A DNA stretch of 64,000 nt from an uncultured Sphingomonas sp. (lineage in GTDB: Bacteria; Pseudomonadota; Alphaproteobacteria; Sphingomonadales; Sphingomonadaceae): the NCBI RefSeq assembly GCF_934560975.1, contig NZ_CAKTFO010000010.1, positions 26,466 to 90,465 of the forward strand, in the 5' to 3' direction. A program made the translations under genes and the position numbers. Of this stretch, positions 35,872 through 45,240 are shown piece by piece (position 1 is the first letter of the stretch; each line of letters opens with the position of its first letter). The notes under the pieces are model-generated. The model was not told where the DNA came from. It ran no database searches and saw nothing but the letters and a program-made list of their open reading frames with translations.

Positions 35872-38781
35872 ATGACGAACCCCGACCCCGATCCTGCCGC
35901 CCCCGCGCATTCGTCGACGCGGCAGCGGCGCGGCCTCTTTCGCGCCGGCCGTGGCGCCGGGTTGCTGATCGGGTGCATGGCGGCCTTGCTGGTGCCCGGC
36001 GGTGCATCGGCAAAGGTCGGCATTGCACCGGCACGTGCGGATATGCGGCTGACCGCCCTGCCGGTGCTGGTCGGCGGCAGGGTGGTGCAATCGGGCAGCC
36101 GTCGACACACCTATGTCCGGCAGTGGCCCGGCACCTATTTCGAGACCGCATTTTACGGCCGCGATGCCGTGTTCCGGGTCGGGACAGGCGAGGTCATCCT
36201 GCATGTGCTGCTGGACGGCCGCCCGGTCACAACCCTGGTCAAGCCGAAAGCCGGCTCTTACCGCGTGACCGGGCTCGCCCCCGGTCTTCACCGGCTGCGG
36301 GTGGAGGTGGCGTCGGAAAGCCAGGCCGGCCCTACCCGGTTCGGCGGCTTCCACCCTGGCAAGGGCACGCGCGCCGCGCCGCTCGCGAACCTGCGTCGGC
36401 AGATCGAGTTCATCGGGGATTCCCACACCGTGGGCTATGCCAACAGCTCCGCCAAACAGCAGTGTACGGAAGACGAGGTTTGGGCCACGACCGACACATC
36501 CAGAAGCTTTGGCTCGCTGTTGGCGAAGCATTACGCCGCCGCTTACCAGGTGAATGCGATTTCCGGCCGCGGCGTGGTGCGCAACTATAACGGCTTTGCG
36601 GCCGACACGCTGCCCAAGGCCTACCCCTATCGCCTGTTCGACAACAAGGTGCGCGCGGATGCGCCGGGCTGGCATCCGCAGGTGATCGTGATCGCGCTCG
36701 GCACCAACGACTTCTCCACCCCGCTCCATGCGGGCGAGCCGTGGCAGACCCGTGACGCGCTGCACGCCGCTTACGAAGTCGATTATGTGGCGTTCGTCCG
36801 GGATTTGCGAACCCGCCACCCCCGCGCGCTGATCGTGCTGTGGGCAACCGACAAGGCGGACGGGGAGGTTGCGGCGGAAACCGCCCGAGTGACGGCACGA
36901 TTGCGCGCATCCGGCGACGCCCGCATCGCCTTTCTGCCGATCGAGGGTTTGTCGTTCGGGGCGTGCAACTCTCATCCCTCGCTGGCCGACGATCGGCTTA
37001 TCGCCCGCAAGCTGCAGGCCGTGATCGATCGCTATCGGACGTGTGGGGGTTCTGAAATCACGGGGAGGTCGATATGGTCGCCCGGCCTGTTGCGATGCGT
37101 CAACACCGCATCGTCCCTCTCGCGCTTGTTACGGAGACCTGCCCTGTCCCTTCCCCGACGCAATCTGCTGAAGGCCGTCCTCGCGGGTTCGCTGACGCCT
37201 GCGGCACCGATCCTGGCTGCCACGACGTCGGCACGCGCACCGGCACCGACGCCCGCCTCCGCGCGCCCGACGGCGCCTCGCTGGGGCACCGGCGCGGATG
37301 GTCAGCGCAAGGCGGACCTGGGCAATGGCCTGTTCCGCAATCCGATCGTCGCGGGGGATCACCCCGATCCGACCATCCTCAAGGATGGCGACGATTACTA
37401 CATGACCTTCTCCTCCTTCCTGTCCTATCCGGGGCTGGTCATCTGGCATTCCACCGATCTGGTGAACTGGGCGCCGATCGGGCCGGCCTTGCACAAGAAT
37501 CTCGGCGTCATCTGGGCCGTCGATCTGGTGAAACATGAAGGCCGCTACTTCATCTACATCCCCGCCGATCCCAAGGGTGAGGGCTGGTCGATCTTCGCGA
37601 TCTGGGCCGACGACATTCGCGGGCCGTGGAGCGATCCGGTCGACCTGAAGATCAAGGGCCAGATCGATCCCGGCCATGTGGTGGGCGAGGACGGCAGGCG
37701 TTACCTGTTCACCAACGGCATCAAGAAGATCCGCCTGACCGACGACGGGCTGGCGACCGACGGCGTGCTGGAGCAGGCCTATTCGCCCTGGCGCTATCCC
37801 GACGACTGGGTGGTGGAGAATTTCGCGCCGGAAGGGCCCAAGCTGCTGCGCCGCAACGGCTGGTTCTACCTGGTCACGGCGGTGGGCGGCACCGCCGGCC
37901 CGGCGACCGGCCACATGGTGATCGCCGCCCGCTCCCGCTCGGTCCATGGCCCGTGGGAGCATTGCCCCCACAATCCGCTGGTGCGGACGACATCCGTCGA
38001 CGAACCCTGGTGGTCGCGCGGCCATGCCACCCTGGTGGAAGGGCCGGCCGGGGACTGGTGGATGGTCTATCACGGTTACGAGAACGGCCTCCGCACGCTC
38101 GGCCGCCAGACCCTGCTGGAGCCGATCGAATGGACGTCGGACGGCTGGTTCCGCGCCAAGGGCGGCGACCTGTCGCAGCCGATGCGCAAGCCTGCCAAGG
38201 GCCGGTCCAGCCCGTCCGCACCGGCGCTGAGCGACGATTTTACGCGTGACAGGATGGGCGTGCAGTGGAGTTTTCACGAGCCCGCCGCCGGTGACGCGAA
38301 CCGCGCCCGCTACGAAGGTGGCAGCCTCCTTGTTCAGGGGCGGGGCACGTCGCCAGCCGATTCGTCGCCGCTCACCTGCATCGTGGGCGACCGTTCATAC
38401 CAGTCGGAGGTGTCGCTCGACCTGATCGGCGATGCGGAGGCGGGGCTGCTGCTGTTCTACAACCATAAGGCTTATGTGGGGATGGGCTTCACCCCCGAAA
38501 CGCTCAAGATCTTTGAATATTCGGAGGAACTGGCGTGGGCGCGGCGGCCGCTAAAGACCCGAACGTTGCGCTTGCGCCTGCACAATGACGAAAATGTGGT
38601 CACCCAATCCTATTCGCTGGACGACGGGCGGACCTGGACCCGGCACGACACCAGGATGGAGGTGTCGGGCATCCACCACAATGTGTTCGGCGGCTTCTTG
38701 AGCCTGCGCCTGGGCATCTATGCCGCGGGCAAGGGTCAGGTGCGACTGCGCAACTTCCGCTACTCCGCCCGCTCGGCCTAG
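35872..38781 (+). CDS. Single frame joining an SGNH/CE2-like esterase and a GH43 glycosidase
   Basis: A 969-codon frame. Part one (about 1-395) is exported and has a CE2-type beta-domain plus an SGNH hydrolase (GDSHTVGY Ser near 184, ALGTNDF, SHPS His). Part two (about 425-969) begins with a twin-arginine signal (LPRRNLLKAVLAG...APILA), then a GH43 five-blade propeller (DHPDPTILKDGDDYYM base, NFAPEGPKLL acid) and a C-terminal beta-sandwich (about 780-969). A signal peptide inside a chain is abnormal. A GGAG seven bases before an in-frame CTG at 37144 could start part two alone. Enzymes of both families act on xylan-type polysaccharide: deacetylation plus xylosidase/arabinosidase activity. Confidence 0.82.
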   Translation: MTNPDPDPAAPAHSSTRQRRGLFRAGRGAGLLIGCMAALLVPGGASAKVGIAPARADMRLTALPVLVGGRVVQSGSRRHTYVRQWPGTYFETAFYGRDAVFRVGTGEVILHVLLDGRPVTTLVKPKAGSYRVTGLAPGLHRLRVEVASESQAGPTRFGGFHPGKGTRAAPLANLRRQIEFIGDSHTVGYANSSAKQQCTEDEVWATTDTSRSFGSLLAKHYAAAYQVNAISGRGVVRNYNGFAADTLPKAYPYRLFDNKVRADAPGWHPQVIVIALGTNDFSTPLHAGEPWQTRDALHAAYEVDYVAFVRDLRTRHPRALIVLWATDKADGEVAAETARVTARLRASGDARIAFLPIEGLSFGACNSHPSLADDRLIARKLQAVIDRYRTCGGSEITGRSIWSPGLLRCVNTASSLSRLLRRPALSLPRRNLLKAVLAGSLTPAAPILAATTSARAPAPTPASARPTAPRWGTGADGQRKADLGNGLFRNPIVAGDHPDPTILKDGDDYYMTFSSFLSYPGLVIWHSTDLVNWAPIGPALHKNLGVIWAVDLVKHEGRYFIYIPADPKGEGWSIFAIWADDIRGPWSDPVDLKIKGQIDPGHVVGEDGRRYLFTNGIKKIRLTDDGLATDGVLEQAYSPWRYPDDWVVENFAPEGPKLLRRNGWFYLVTAVGGTAGPATGHMVIAARSRSVHGPWEHCPHNPLVRTTSVDEPWWSRGHATLVEGPAGDWWMVYHGYENGLRTLGRQTLLEPIEWTSDGWFRAKGGDLSQPMRKPAKGRSSPSAPALSDDFTRDRMGVQWSFHEPAAGDANRARYEGGSLLVQGRGTSPADSSPLTCIVGDRSYQSEVSLDLIGDAEAGLLLFYNHKAYVGMGFTPETLKIFEYSEELAWARRPLKTRTLRLRLHNDENVVTQSYSLDDGRTWTRHDTRMEVSGIHHNVFGGFLSLRLGIYAAGKGQVRLRNFRYSARSA

Positions 38782-39311
38782 CGGCAAGCCTTGTGCCTGC
38801 CAGCGGTCGGCCTGTGCCGGCCGCGAAAGACGGGGCTCCGACGGATGTTGCGAGCGGGGGCGGGCCATGCGGCAGCGGGCCCGGCCCGGCTCGACGGCAG
38901 GAGCCGGCACGATCGGCTGCTTCGGTGCGACATGCCGGCACCGGCTTGGGATTCGGTCGGTGCCCTGTCCGGATCATTTCCGTTCGGGGCAGGGCGGAAG
39001 TGCAACCAGGCGCGGTGCAACGACGGTCCGTCCTGCCGGCATGGTATCACGTCCGTGCCCTCGTCGGCGGGAGAGCATGGCGTCAATCTCGGCTGAACAA
39101 AGTCTGCGCTGAGGGCAGTCGGGCAGGCGATCGTGGTGTAGCCTGTCGAACGGCGCGAAGCACAGGCGCATAAGCGATCCGACACAATGCTCACCATGGA
39201 GCGGCGCGTAGGACGTGGGACGCGTATAAGAATGATCGCGACGCGGTTGCCGGCCGGCGTCATCTCCGCCGAGCGGCGTATTTGCGGCATTCCCGTCAAA
39301 GAGGGCGCGAC
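38782..39311. other. Non-coding region left of the genomic island
   Basis: About 530 bases between the GH43 stop and the left attachment repeat. Short open frames exist on both strands but none shows a recognisable protein or a ribosome binding site. The rightward frame entering the att repeat reads EGATPIFDQEKWCPEA, resembling the recombinase C-terminus at the other island end. It may hold remains of an earlier insertion. Confidence 0.45.
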
Positions 39312-39346
39312 GCCCATCTTTGACCAGGAAAAGTGGTGCCCAGAAG
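39312..39346. repeat. Left attachment site (attL-like), partial copy of the tRNA-Leu 3' end
   Basis: Thirteen bases (TGGTGCCCAGAAG, 39334-39346) are identical to the 3' end of tRNA-Leu at 63903-63915. The preceding 22 bases also match those before the right copy with four differences or gaps (GCCCAT-c/t-TTTGACC-GGAAA). The pair forms imperfect direct repeats bounding a ~24.6-kb segment. Confidence 0.78.
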
Positions 39347-39363
39347 CCTCTAAAGCTGGGCAC
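39336..39363. repeat. Perfect 8-bp inverted repeat within and beside the left att site
   Basis: GTGCCCAG (39336-39343) and CTGGGCAC (39356-39363) with a 12-base loop. The arms equal the acceptor-stem ends of tRNA-Leu, as if both tRNA ends remained after loss of the middle. It could fold as a hairpin but has no T tract. Confidence 0.5.
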
Positions 39364-39441
39364 TCAAATCATTGGCGAATTTCGCTACCGCTAGAGGATC
39401 GTCTAGCCGGTAAACGACATATTCAACAAATGCCGGGAAGC

Positions 39442-41298
39442 TCAAAAAAGTGGCGCTCCGTCCTCTGACAAGGTCGCAGTCACAAGCGCTCGGTCCAGAT
39501 ACAAGTTGCGCTGCTCACAGCTGGTCTCCGCAACAAGCAAGCAACTGTGGCAAGCCGCACCTGCTAAGCTGCGCTCGTCTTTGTGAGCAGACGGCCGATG
39601 CTCGGCGCAGATCGGATCACTCGAACACAGTGCGAGCTTCTCAAGGGCAGTCGTGATGATCCTGCCCAGCGTCGGCAGCACGGCCAGAAGTCCACCAAGA
39701 GTACCCTGCGCGCCAGCAGTCGCGGTGTATATCAAAAGCCCAAACCGCCCCCCACCCTCGGCGTACAGAGGGTAAACCCTCTCTTTGAGAGAAGTCGACG
39801 GATACCCGCATTCCAACGCAATCTCGTTCATGAGGGCATGGCTTAAGGAGTGAATAGCGTAATAGAGCCCGCCGGGAAAATGGAGGCGGTCGGGATGCAC
39901 CTGTTGTGAACGCCAGCTTTCGTACCCCACCTCGAGTTCGGACACGCGTCTCGCCACCGCCGGCCTTTTCATCCATTCGGCAATAATTTTTTCGTCGAAG
40001 CGGATAAAGATTCCTTCGCCGAGTTGTTCGACAGCCGGAAGCCACTCAGTCTCAACGGCAAGCGACGCCCCCTTCACCGCGAGATATAGTTCCTCAAGGT
40101 CGCCGTCGATTGATGTCGGAGCCGCTTCGAACCGGGTGAATCCATAGAGGCAGGCGACTTCGCGCAGGCGGTGAACTGCCACGACCGAAGCGATCGGTGC
40201 GAGCGCCGGATTATCACCACCCCACGCATCACGGTTCAACGTCTGGGCGTACAGTTTGGAGCTTGGTGTGTTGGCGCCGATTTCGCTGGCTCCCGAAGCG
40301 AGTAACTCAAATTCGGCAACCTTTGGCGCCTTCTCGAGGTTTTGTCGCTGCGCCGTTTCTAGCTGCTGCACGCGAGAAAAAACTTCCTCGTCGTTGTATC
40401 CCTCCAAGGCAGCGCGGATCGCATCATTGAACTCACGAGCCGCCGCGATCCCATTTGGATCTTTCGCGCGCGAGAGGACGCCAAGGTGAGCTTCGATGAG
40501 GCGAGTAAGCTCATCCTCCGCAGCCGGCAGCGAAATGACCGTCAGGACCTGCGGAAAGTAAGCATTAGTCGCTGTCCGAGTCAGAAAGCGGAGCTGTTCA
40601 TCGCATCCTTCACCTTCCCGATCATCAAGCCATGGACGGGCGCCTCGACACGATCCGAACCGTCCCGGGCGTTGGGCATCATAGAGCGAAAGCGACGCGC
40701 CACATCCGCATACCACCCGGGTAGACCGCGGATCGCCCGAGGTACCCCTCTCCTCAAGCCAAAGCGCCTGCGCACATTTGGTGCCGCTATGGACGGCGTA
40801 GTTCCAATCGATGTCCTGAATGTGCCCTTTCTGGCACGCCGCCACGAAGCGGATAGGAGTGACAGGCGTCTTCCTGCCATCATCGCCAGTGAAATCGGCG
40901 CGTCCGCCCTTGGGATTTAGATCACGCCAGCGGATGAGGCGGCGGCGGCGCGCGCCGCCCGGTGCGTCAGTGGCATCGCGCGTAACAAACCAAGCCGGAA
41001 AGATTTTTGCCTCTACGCCGGGTGGCTCGGCCCACGTCCGACCGCCGGCATCGACCGGCGGCGAGCGAAGGCTCAAGCGCGTGGCCGGCCTCAAACGACC
41101 GTCATCGCCAAGTAGCTTTTCCAAAACGGCGACAGCGCGGGGCTCCTCTATGGTGTGCCAGCTCCCTTTTTCGCGCATGTGCCAAGAGTCGAGCCCCCCT
41201 ATGATCACTGAGCGGGTCGGGAGATCCACCATCGCCCCAGGGCCAAATGTCATGATAAGCTGCGACGCTCGAAGGTGCACGCGCTTTGAACTAGGCAT
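39442..41298 (-). CDS. drmB: DISARM protein DrmB (DUF1998)
   Basis: A 618-aa protein matching the DUF1998 component of DISARM. It begins VHLRASQLIMTFGPGAMVDL, typical of DrmB. A cysteine-rich zinc region lies near 174-240 (CGCGASLSLYDA, GSCRGARPWL, EGCDEQL). The DUF1998 core HSLSHALMNEIALECGYPS is near 483, and a second Cys cluster (CSSDPICAEH, CHSCLLVAETSCEQRNLYLD) is near the C-terminus. DrmA and DrmB form a DNA-loading complex that acts on foreign DNA lacking the host methylation mark. Its ATG overlaps the drmA stop (TAATG). Last gene of the leftward block; no drmC (phospholipase D) follows before the island end. Confidence 0.9.
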   Translation of the reverse strand: MPSSKRVHLRASQLIMTFGPGAMVDLPTRSVIIGGLDSWHMREKGSWHTIEEPRAVAVLEKLLGDDGRLRPATRLSLRSPPVDAGGRTWAEPPGVEAKIFPAWFVTRDATDAPGGARRRRLIRWRDLNPKGGRADFTGDDGRKTPVTPIRFVAACQKGHIQDIDWNYAVHSGTKCAQALWLEERGTSGDPRSTRVVCGCGASLSLYDAQRPGRFGSCRGARPWLDDREGEGCDEQLRFLTRTATNAYFPQVLTVISLPAAEDELTRLIEAHLGVLSRAKDPNGIAAAREFNDAIRAALEGYNDEEVFSRVQQLETAQRQNLEKAPKVAEFELLASGASEIGANTPSSKLYAQTLNRDAWGGDNPALAPIASVVAVHRLREVACLYGFTRFEAAPTSIDGDLEELYLAVKGASLAVETEWLPAVEQLGEGIFIRFDEKIIAEWMKRPAVARRVSELEVGYESWRSQQVHPDRLHFPGGLYYAIHSLSHALMNEIALECGYPSTSLKERVYPLYAEGGGRFGLLIYTATAGAQGTLGGLLAVLPTLGRIITTALEKLALCSSDPICAEHRPSAHKDERSLAGAACHSCLLVAETSCEQRNLYLDRALVTATLSEDGAPLF

Positions 41299-44200
41299 TA
41301 GAGATCCGCCGCTCCCGTTATCGGCTGGCCATATGGATCGCGCGGCTTGACCAGCACGCCTGGCTCCACATCACGCATGCTCCAGCCAGCTTGGAACCGC
41401 CTTTGTTGTTCATCCAGATTCTCGATAACAGGATCGAGCGGAGCGTGGAGCAGACGTTGCGGATTGTTCTCGTAAGTGAAGCTGCCGCCGGTGGCGACCT
41501 GTTCGCGCGCGATCTCGACCCAATCGTCAAGCAGGCCCTCGATCAGAGCTTTAAGAGCTACCTTGCCTCCCACGATATTTTCGGGAGCGCGAGACACAAG
41601 ATGAGTGACGACGGCAGAACGCACATCTGTTCGCTCGGCGAGCGCGGTGACGGCGCCGGACGGGGTCAAATCAGCGTCAAGGTGGCGCGCCACGGCGACC
41701 ACGACGGCGGCGAGCGCCCGATCAAGGGCGCGTGCAGACCACGGTGTCACGCTCGTTGCCTCAACCGCCCTGTAGAAGGTGGTGTGGAAATGACAGAATT
41801 GCTCGAAATGCATTCTGTCGCGCGGTTTATGAACATTCAGGATCGCAACGACGAGGCCTGGACGGCGATGATCGCGTCCGACCCGGCTGGTAGCTTGGAT
41901 GTATTCGGCCGCAGTCTTGGGCTGCCCCTGAACGAGCATTAGGCCAAGCCTGGTGATATCCAGCCCCACCGAGATCATGTTCGTCGCCAAGGCGACATCC
42001 ACCGGTTCACCGGAGGGATGGCTAAACAGCGTTTCCAGTCTCCCCTTCGCGGCAGCCACCTGGTCGGTGGAGACGCGCGACGTAAGCTCGATCGGCTCGC
42101 TCAATGTTCGATCGCCGAATGGCGAGTCTTTTGGATCCGAACGACGCCGCTCAGTGCCATAATTCGCAACGCGGATTGTGACTTCGTCCTCCACGATCCT
42201 GCGCGCACCCCCCAATTCACGTAGAGCGTTGAAATAGCAAAGCGCCGTCAGATAAGGATCTGCCTGCCCACCTTCGCCGGCGAGCCCCTGGGCGCCGGAC
42301 AGCAACGTCACCAAGGCCTGCAGGAAGACTAGCTTAGGGCCACGGCCAGCGGCCGCGAGGCCAAGATACCAACGTGCGGGGCTATCGCTTTCCGGCACGA
42401 CGCGCGCAAAGAAACTATCCTGGCGGCTGATACCCGGCGCCGGAAAGATGCGGGTCTCGGCGCGGTCGAACAGGGCCTGGATCTGATCACTTGCCCGACG
42501 GACCGTTGCGGTCGACGCTACAATCTTCGGCCGAACACGCGCCGACCCATCGCCCCGGCTAGAAAGCCGATCGATTGCAGCCTCGTAGAGGCCAGCAACT
42601 GTACCTAGTGGACCGGAGATCAGGTGAAGCTCATCCTGAATAATGAGATCGGGCGGGTCGAGGCGGTGCCCGTTATCGAGGGACTGGCCCCTGCGCGGTT
42701 CGGCCGCGCCGTAAAAACCATTGGTGTCGTATCTGTCGACATGCCCGAAGAACGCGCCTGCCTTGCCCCGCCAGGGAAGGGCCGCGAACTTATCGACCGT
42801 CGCGATCATGAAAGCGGGAAGGCGCCGATAGATGGCATCGTCCACAGTAACGATCGGTAGCGGGCGGTCACCCGTGAAAGCGCAGTCGAGATTGACGCAA
42901 CGCAGTTCGAGATTAACCGGCGCATCCATATTGGGAACGCAACGGAAGCTGCTCGGTGCAAAGGCATGGCCGCACCAGGGACAATTCTTGATCGGTGCCG
43001 GCGCGCGAGAATCTTGACCCTTTAGATAGCGGCGAACGCGGGTGACGGCGGTGTCATCGCCGGTATTGCCCTTGCCTCCAAGTTTATTTGGAGAGGCGTC
43101 GGAGCCCACCCACAGACCGATCTCTATTGGCCAGTCGCCAAGCAGCTTTCGGTCATTTCGGACATACCGATCGCCTGTGCGCAGCAATTCCATCGCGCAG
43201 ATCAAACCGGCAGCGCGGCCGAGTTGGTCGAGCGTCAGCAGACGCAACGTGTAGCGCATGATGACCGAAACGCCGGCCCCGAGCAGCCCGGGGGCCGTCA
43301 ATCGCCTGAGTGCGATCGAAAACGCCGCTAGGCCAAGATAGGCCTCCGTCTTGCCACCGCCGGTAGGGAAGAAGAGCAAATCGACTGTTTCCCGGTCGGG
43401 ATGGTGCTTGTCTGCCTGTCCAGCGAGATTGAGCAGAATGAAGGCGAGCTGAAAGGGGCGCCAGGCCGGGCGCTGGTCCTCTGGCCGTCGGGCACGGGCC
43501 GCGTCGGCGATCGCGCGGTTAGCGATCTCGAACGCGAGGCGGGACTCGTCGTTGGTTTGGAGCTCATCGATACCTGACGCAATCCGCGCGCGGACTTCTG
43601 CCTGCGCCTGAATCAAGGCTGCGGCCGTCACGCGCCGTTGCGGCGCTTTCTGCATCGCCGGATCTTGTGCGGAGGCCTCCTGAGCGACGGTCCATTCTGC
43701 ATAGGCGTTGACCAAAGGCCGGAGCCGGGCGGCAAGTGCGGTTCCGCCTGTCGCGGCCAGATCGGCAAGCGCGTCTATCCCGAGCTCGATGTTCCCCACT
43801 TCGTTCGAGGGAATCGTACGTTCGACACTCGCGCGTGGCAGCGCCGTCGTATGAACGCGACAGACAGCCCCGTCATCGTCGCGTTCAAAGCCGGTCGCGC
43901 AACCGAGACCAACAGCGAAAGCGGCAGCATCGCGATAATGGAGGTCGGCCAAGCGGTCGTCCCAATCATCGCGCGAAACGCGAGACAGATCGTATTGCGC
44001 CACGAAGCCTGAAGAGCAGTGGAGATCCAGCCGCACCTGATAGGCGTAGGTTAGATCCTGGTACCGCCGCCCGGTGCCTGTATCGCGCTTGTTGACGAGA
44101 AAGACTGTGACGACATTCACCGTGCGCCACATCCCATCCGCCAGCGTCATCGTGAACGGACGCGCTCGGATGCCGAGTTCGAGGCCGCCGCCCTTTCGCG

Positions 44201-44738
44201 CTGTGGCACCGCTATGCGGGACCGTGCGGGTCACAAGGCCTTCATTCCGGCCTGGGATCGCTAGCATCACCCGCTCGCTTCGAGGCACCCGTCGCCACTC
44301 GACCGGCCCAGGAGCCGTGTCGCCTTCGAGAACCTCGGGAGGAAGCGGCGGTTCGGGCACGTAATCGCCCCAGCGCACCTCGACCTCGATCTCGCCTACG
44401 GCGGGATCGAGCATCGTTGTGAGCCCGATCGACGAAGGGAGAAAGCGCCGACGAGCCACAGGCGGTTCGGGAGCATCGTCATCGCCCGCAGCACCGCCCG
44501 CGCCGTAACCGGCGGGCTCGAGCTGCGTAAGTTCTCCTTCTTCCTCCGAATCCTCGTGGGCCAGAGCGACGTCGTCCCCGGTTGGCGCAATATAGCCGGA
44601 CAGATACCAGCGCGAGGGGCTCTCGCCTGCTGGCAGCCGCTCGGTCGAGAGGTCGTCGTCATGCGGGAATTCGCTCGGCCCGACGAGATTGCGCCGCAGC
44701 CGGTGGACCAGTTCTTCGCGAACTTCGATTGCGTTCAT
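41298..44738 (-). CDS. drmA: DISARM helicase DrmA
   Basis: A 1146-aa SF2 helicase. The N-terminal region (1-440) is typical of DrmA; Walker A FFPTGGGKTEAY is near 455, a DELH Walker B box IIQDELHLISGPLG near 700, ASTATVR (motif III) follows, ATNMISVGLDITRLGLM is motif V, and motif VI ATSRVGRDHRRPG is near 948. Cysteines in NCPWCGHAF and LELRCVNLDC suggest a zinc insertion between the helicase lobes. The ATG at 44738 overlaps the PIN-gene stop, and the drmA stop overlaps the drmB start, so the four genes from XRE to drmB form one unit. All helicase motifs look intact. Confidence 0.92.
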   Translation of the reverse strand: MNAIEVREELVHRLRRNLVGPSEFPHDDDLSTERLPAGESPSRWYLSGYIAPTGDDVALAHEDSEEEGELTQLEPAGYGAGGAAGDDDAPEPPVARRRFLPSSIGLTTMLDPAVGEIEVEVRWGDYVPEPPLPPEVLEGDTAPGPVEWRRVPRSERVMLAIPGRNEGLVTRTVPHSGATARKGGGLELGIRARPFTMTLADGMWRTVNVVTVFLVNKRDTGTGRRYQDLTYAYQVRLDLHCSSGFVAQYDLSRVSRDDWDDRLADLHYRDAAAFAVGLGCATGFERDDDGAVCRVHTTALPRASVERTIPSNEVGNIELGIDALADLAATGGTALAARLRPLVNAYAEWTVAQEASAQDPAMQKAPQRRVTAAALIQAQAEVRARIASGIDELQTNDESRLAFEIANRAIADAARARRPEDQRPAWRPFQLAFILLNLAGQADKHHPDRETVDLLFFPTGGGKTEAYLGLAAFSIALRRLTAPGLLGAGVSVIMRYTLRLLTLDQLGRAAGLICAMELLRTGDRYVRNDRKLLGDWPIEIGLWVGSDASPNKLGGKGNTGDDTAVTRVRRYLKGQDSRAPAPIKNCPWCGHAFAPSSFRCVPNMDAPVNLELRCVNLDCAFTGDRPLPIVTVDDAIYRRLPAFMIATVDKFAALPWRGKAGAFFGHVDRYDTNGFYGAAEPRRGQSLDNGHRLDPPDLIIQDELHLISGPLGTVAGLYEAAIDRLSSRGDGSARVRPKIVASTATVRRASDQIQALFDRAETRIFPAPGISRQDSFFARVVPESDSPARWYLGLAAAGRGPKLVFLQALVTLLSGAQGLAGEGGQADPYLTALCYFNALRELGGARRIVEDEVTIRVANYGTERRRSDPKDSPFGDRTLSEPIELTSRVSTDQVAAAKGRLETLFSHPSGEPVDVALATNMISVGLDITRLGLMLVQGQPKTAAEYIQATSRVGRDHRRPGLVVAILNVHKPRDRMHFEQFCHFHTTFYRAVEATSVTPWSARALDRALAAVVVAVARHLDADLTPSGAVTALAERTDVRSAVVTHLVSRAPENIVGGKVALKALIEGLLDDWVEIAREQVATGGSFTYENNPQRLLHAPLDPVIENLDEQQRRFQAGWSMRDVEPGVLVKPRDPYGQPITGAADL

Positions 44739-45226
44739 CACAGGCGCCCTCCTGCGCGATGCTCATTGATCGCCTGTGCCAGCCAGGCTTTTGAATATGC
44801 TGCTCGCAAGGCGGATTTCGGCCGGAATCCGACGCTATCGAGAAGGGCTTCCAGCGAGATCAGGCGATCCTGCAGCCCCAGTTCCACCGCTGCCCTAACG
44901 CTGGATCGATCGGGACCGCACAGGATCCACCCATCGATCCGGGTCAAGGCATGCGCCCATAGATCACGTTCTCCCGGATCGAGATAAACCGCCGTCCTGA
45001 CTGCCAGCGCAACGCGCGCAGCGTCCTCGACAGGTTGGACGGCGACCCGAGCCCGCAATTCGATCGGATCGATAACCTCGCGTCGAAGATGGCCAGTGAG
45101 CGCCTCACCAGCGACCTCCTCGACCGTCTCCAGCATCAGCCCGTTCGACAGAGCATTCCAGGCGCCGACCCGGAGCGCCTCGGACAGTGCATTGTTATCG
45201 ATCAGTACGGGACCGGGACGCGCCAT
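44738..45226 (-). CDS. PIN-domain-like putative nuclease in the DISARM operon
   Basis: A 162-aa protein with a PIN-like order of acidic residues: an early Asp in VLIDNNALSEAL (residue 10), an acidic pair in LDPGERDLWAHAL near 84-92, and an Asp in WILCGPDRSSVRAA near 105. PIN domains are metal-dependent RNases or, less often, DNases. The C-terminal tail (SALRAAYSKAWLAQAINEH) is helical and basic. It is coupled to drmA by a four-base overlap and starts 14 bases after the XRE-ImmA gene. It is not one of the five core DISARM genes. With the ImmA partner it could also be a toxin-antitoxin-like pair. Confidence 0.68.
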   Translation of the reverse strand: MARPGPVLIDNNALSEALRVGAWNALSNGLMLETVEEVAGEALTGHLRREVIDPIELRARVAVQPVEDAARVALAVRTAVYLDPGERDLWAHALTRIDGWILCGPDRSSVRAAVELGLQDRLISLEALLDSVGFRPKSALRAAYSKAWLAQAINEHRAGGRL

Positions 45227-45240
45227 GAGATTGCCGTTCC

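Noticed and set aside
38974..39363. Leftward 129-codon frame between the GH43 gene and the island
   Set aside because: No ribosome binding site, Arg/Pro-rich shadow-like composition, and it crosses the att repeat.
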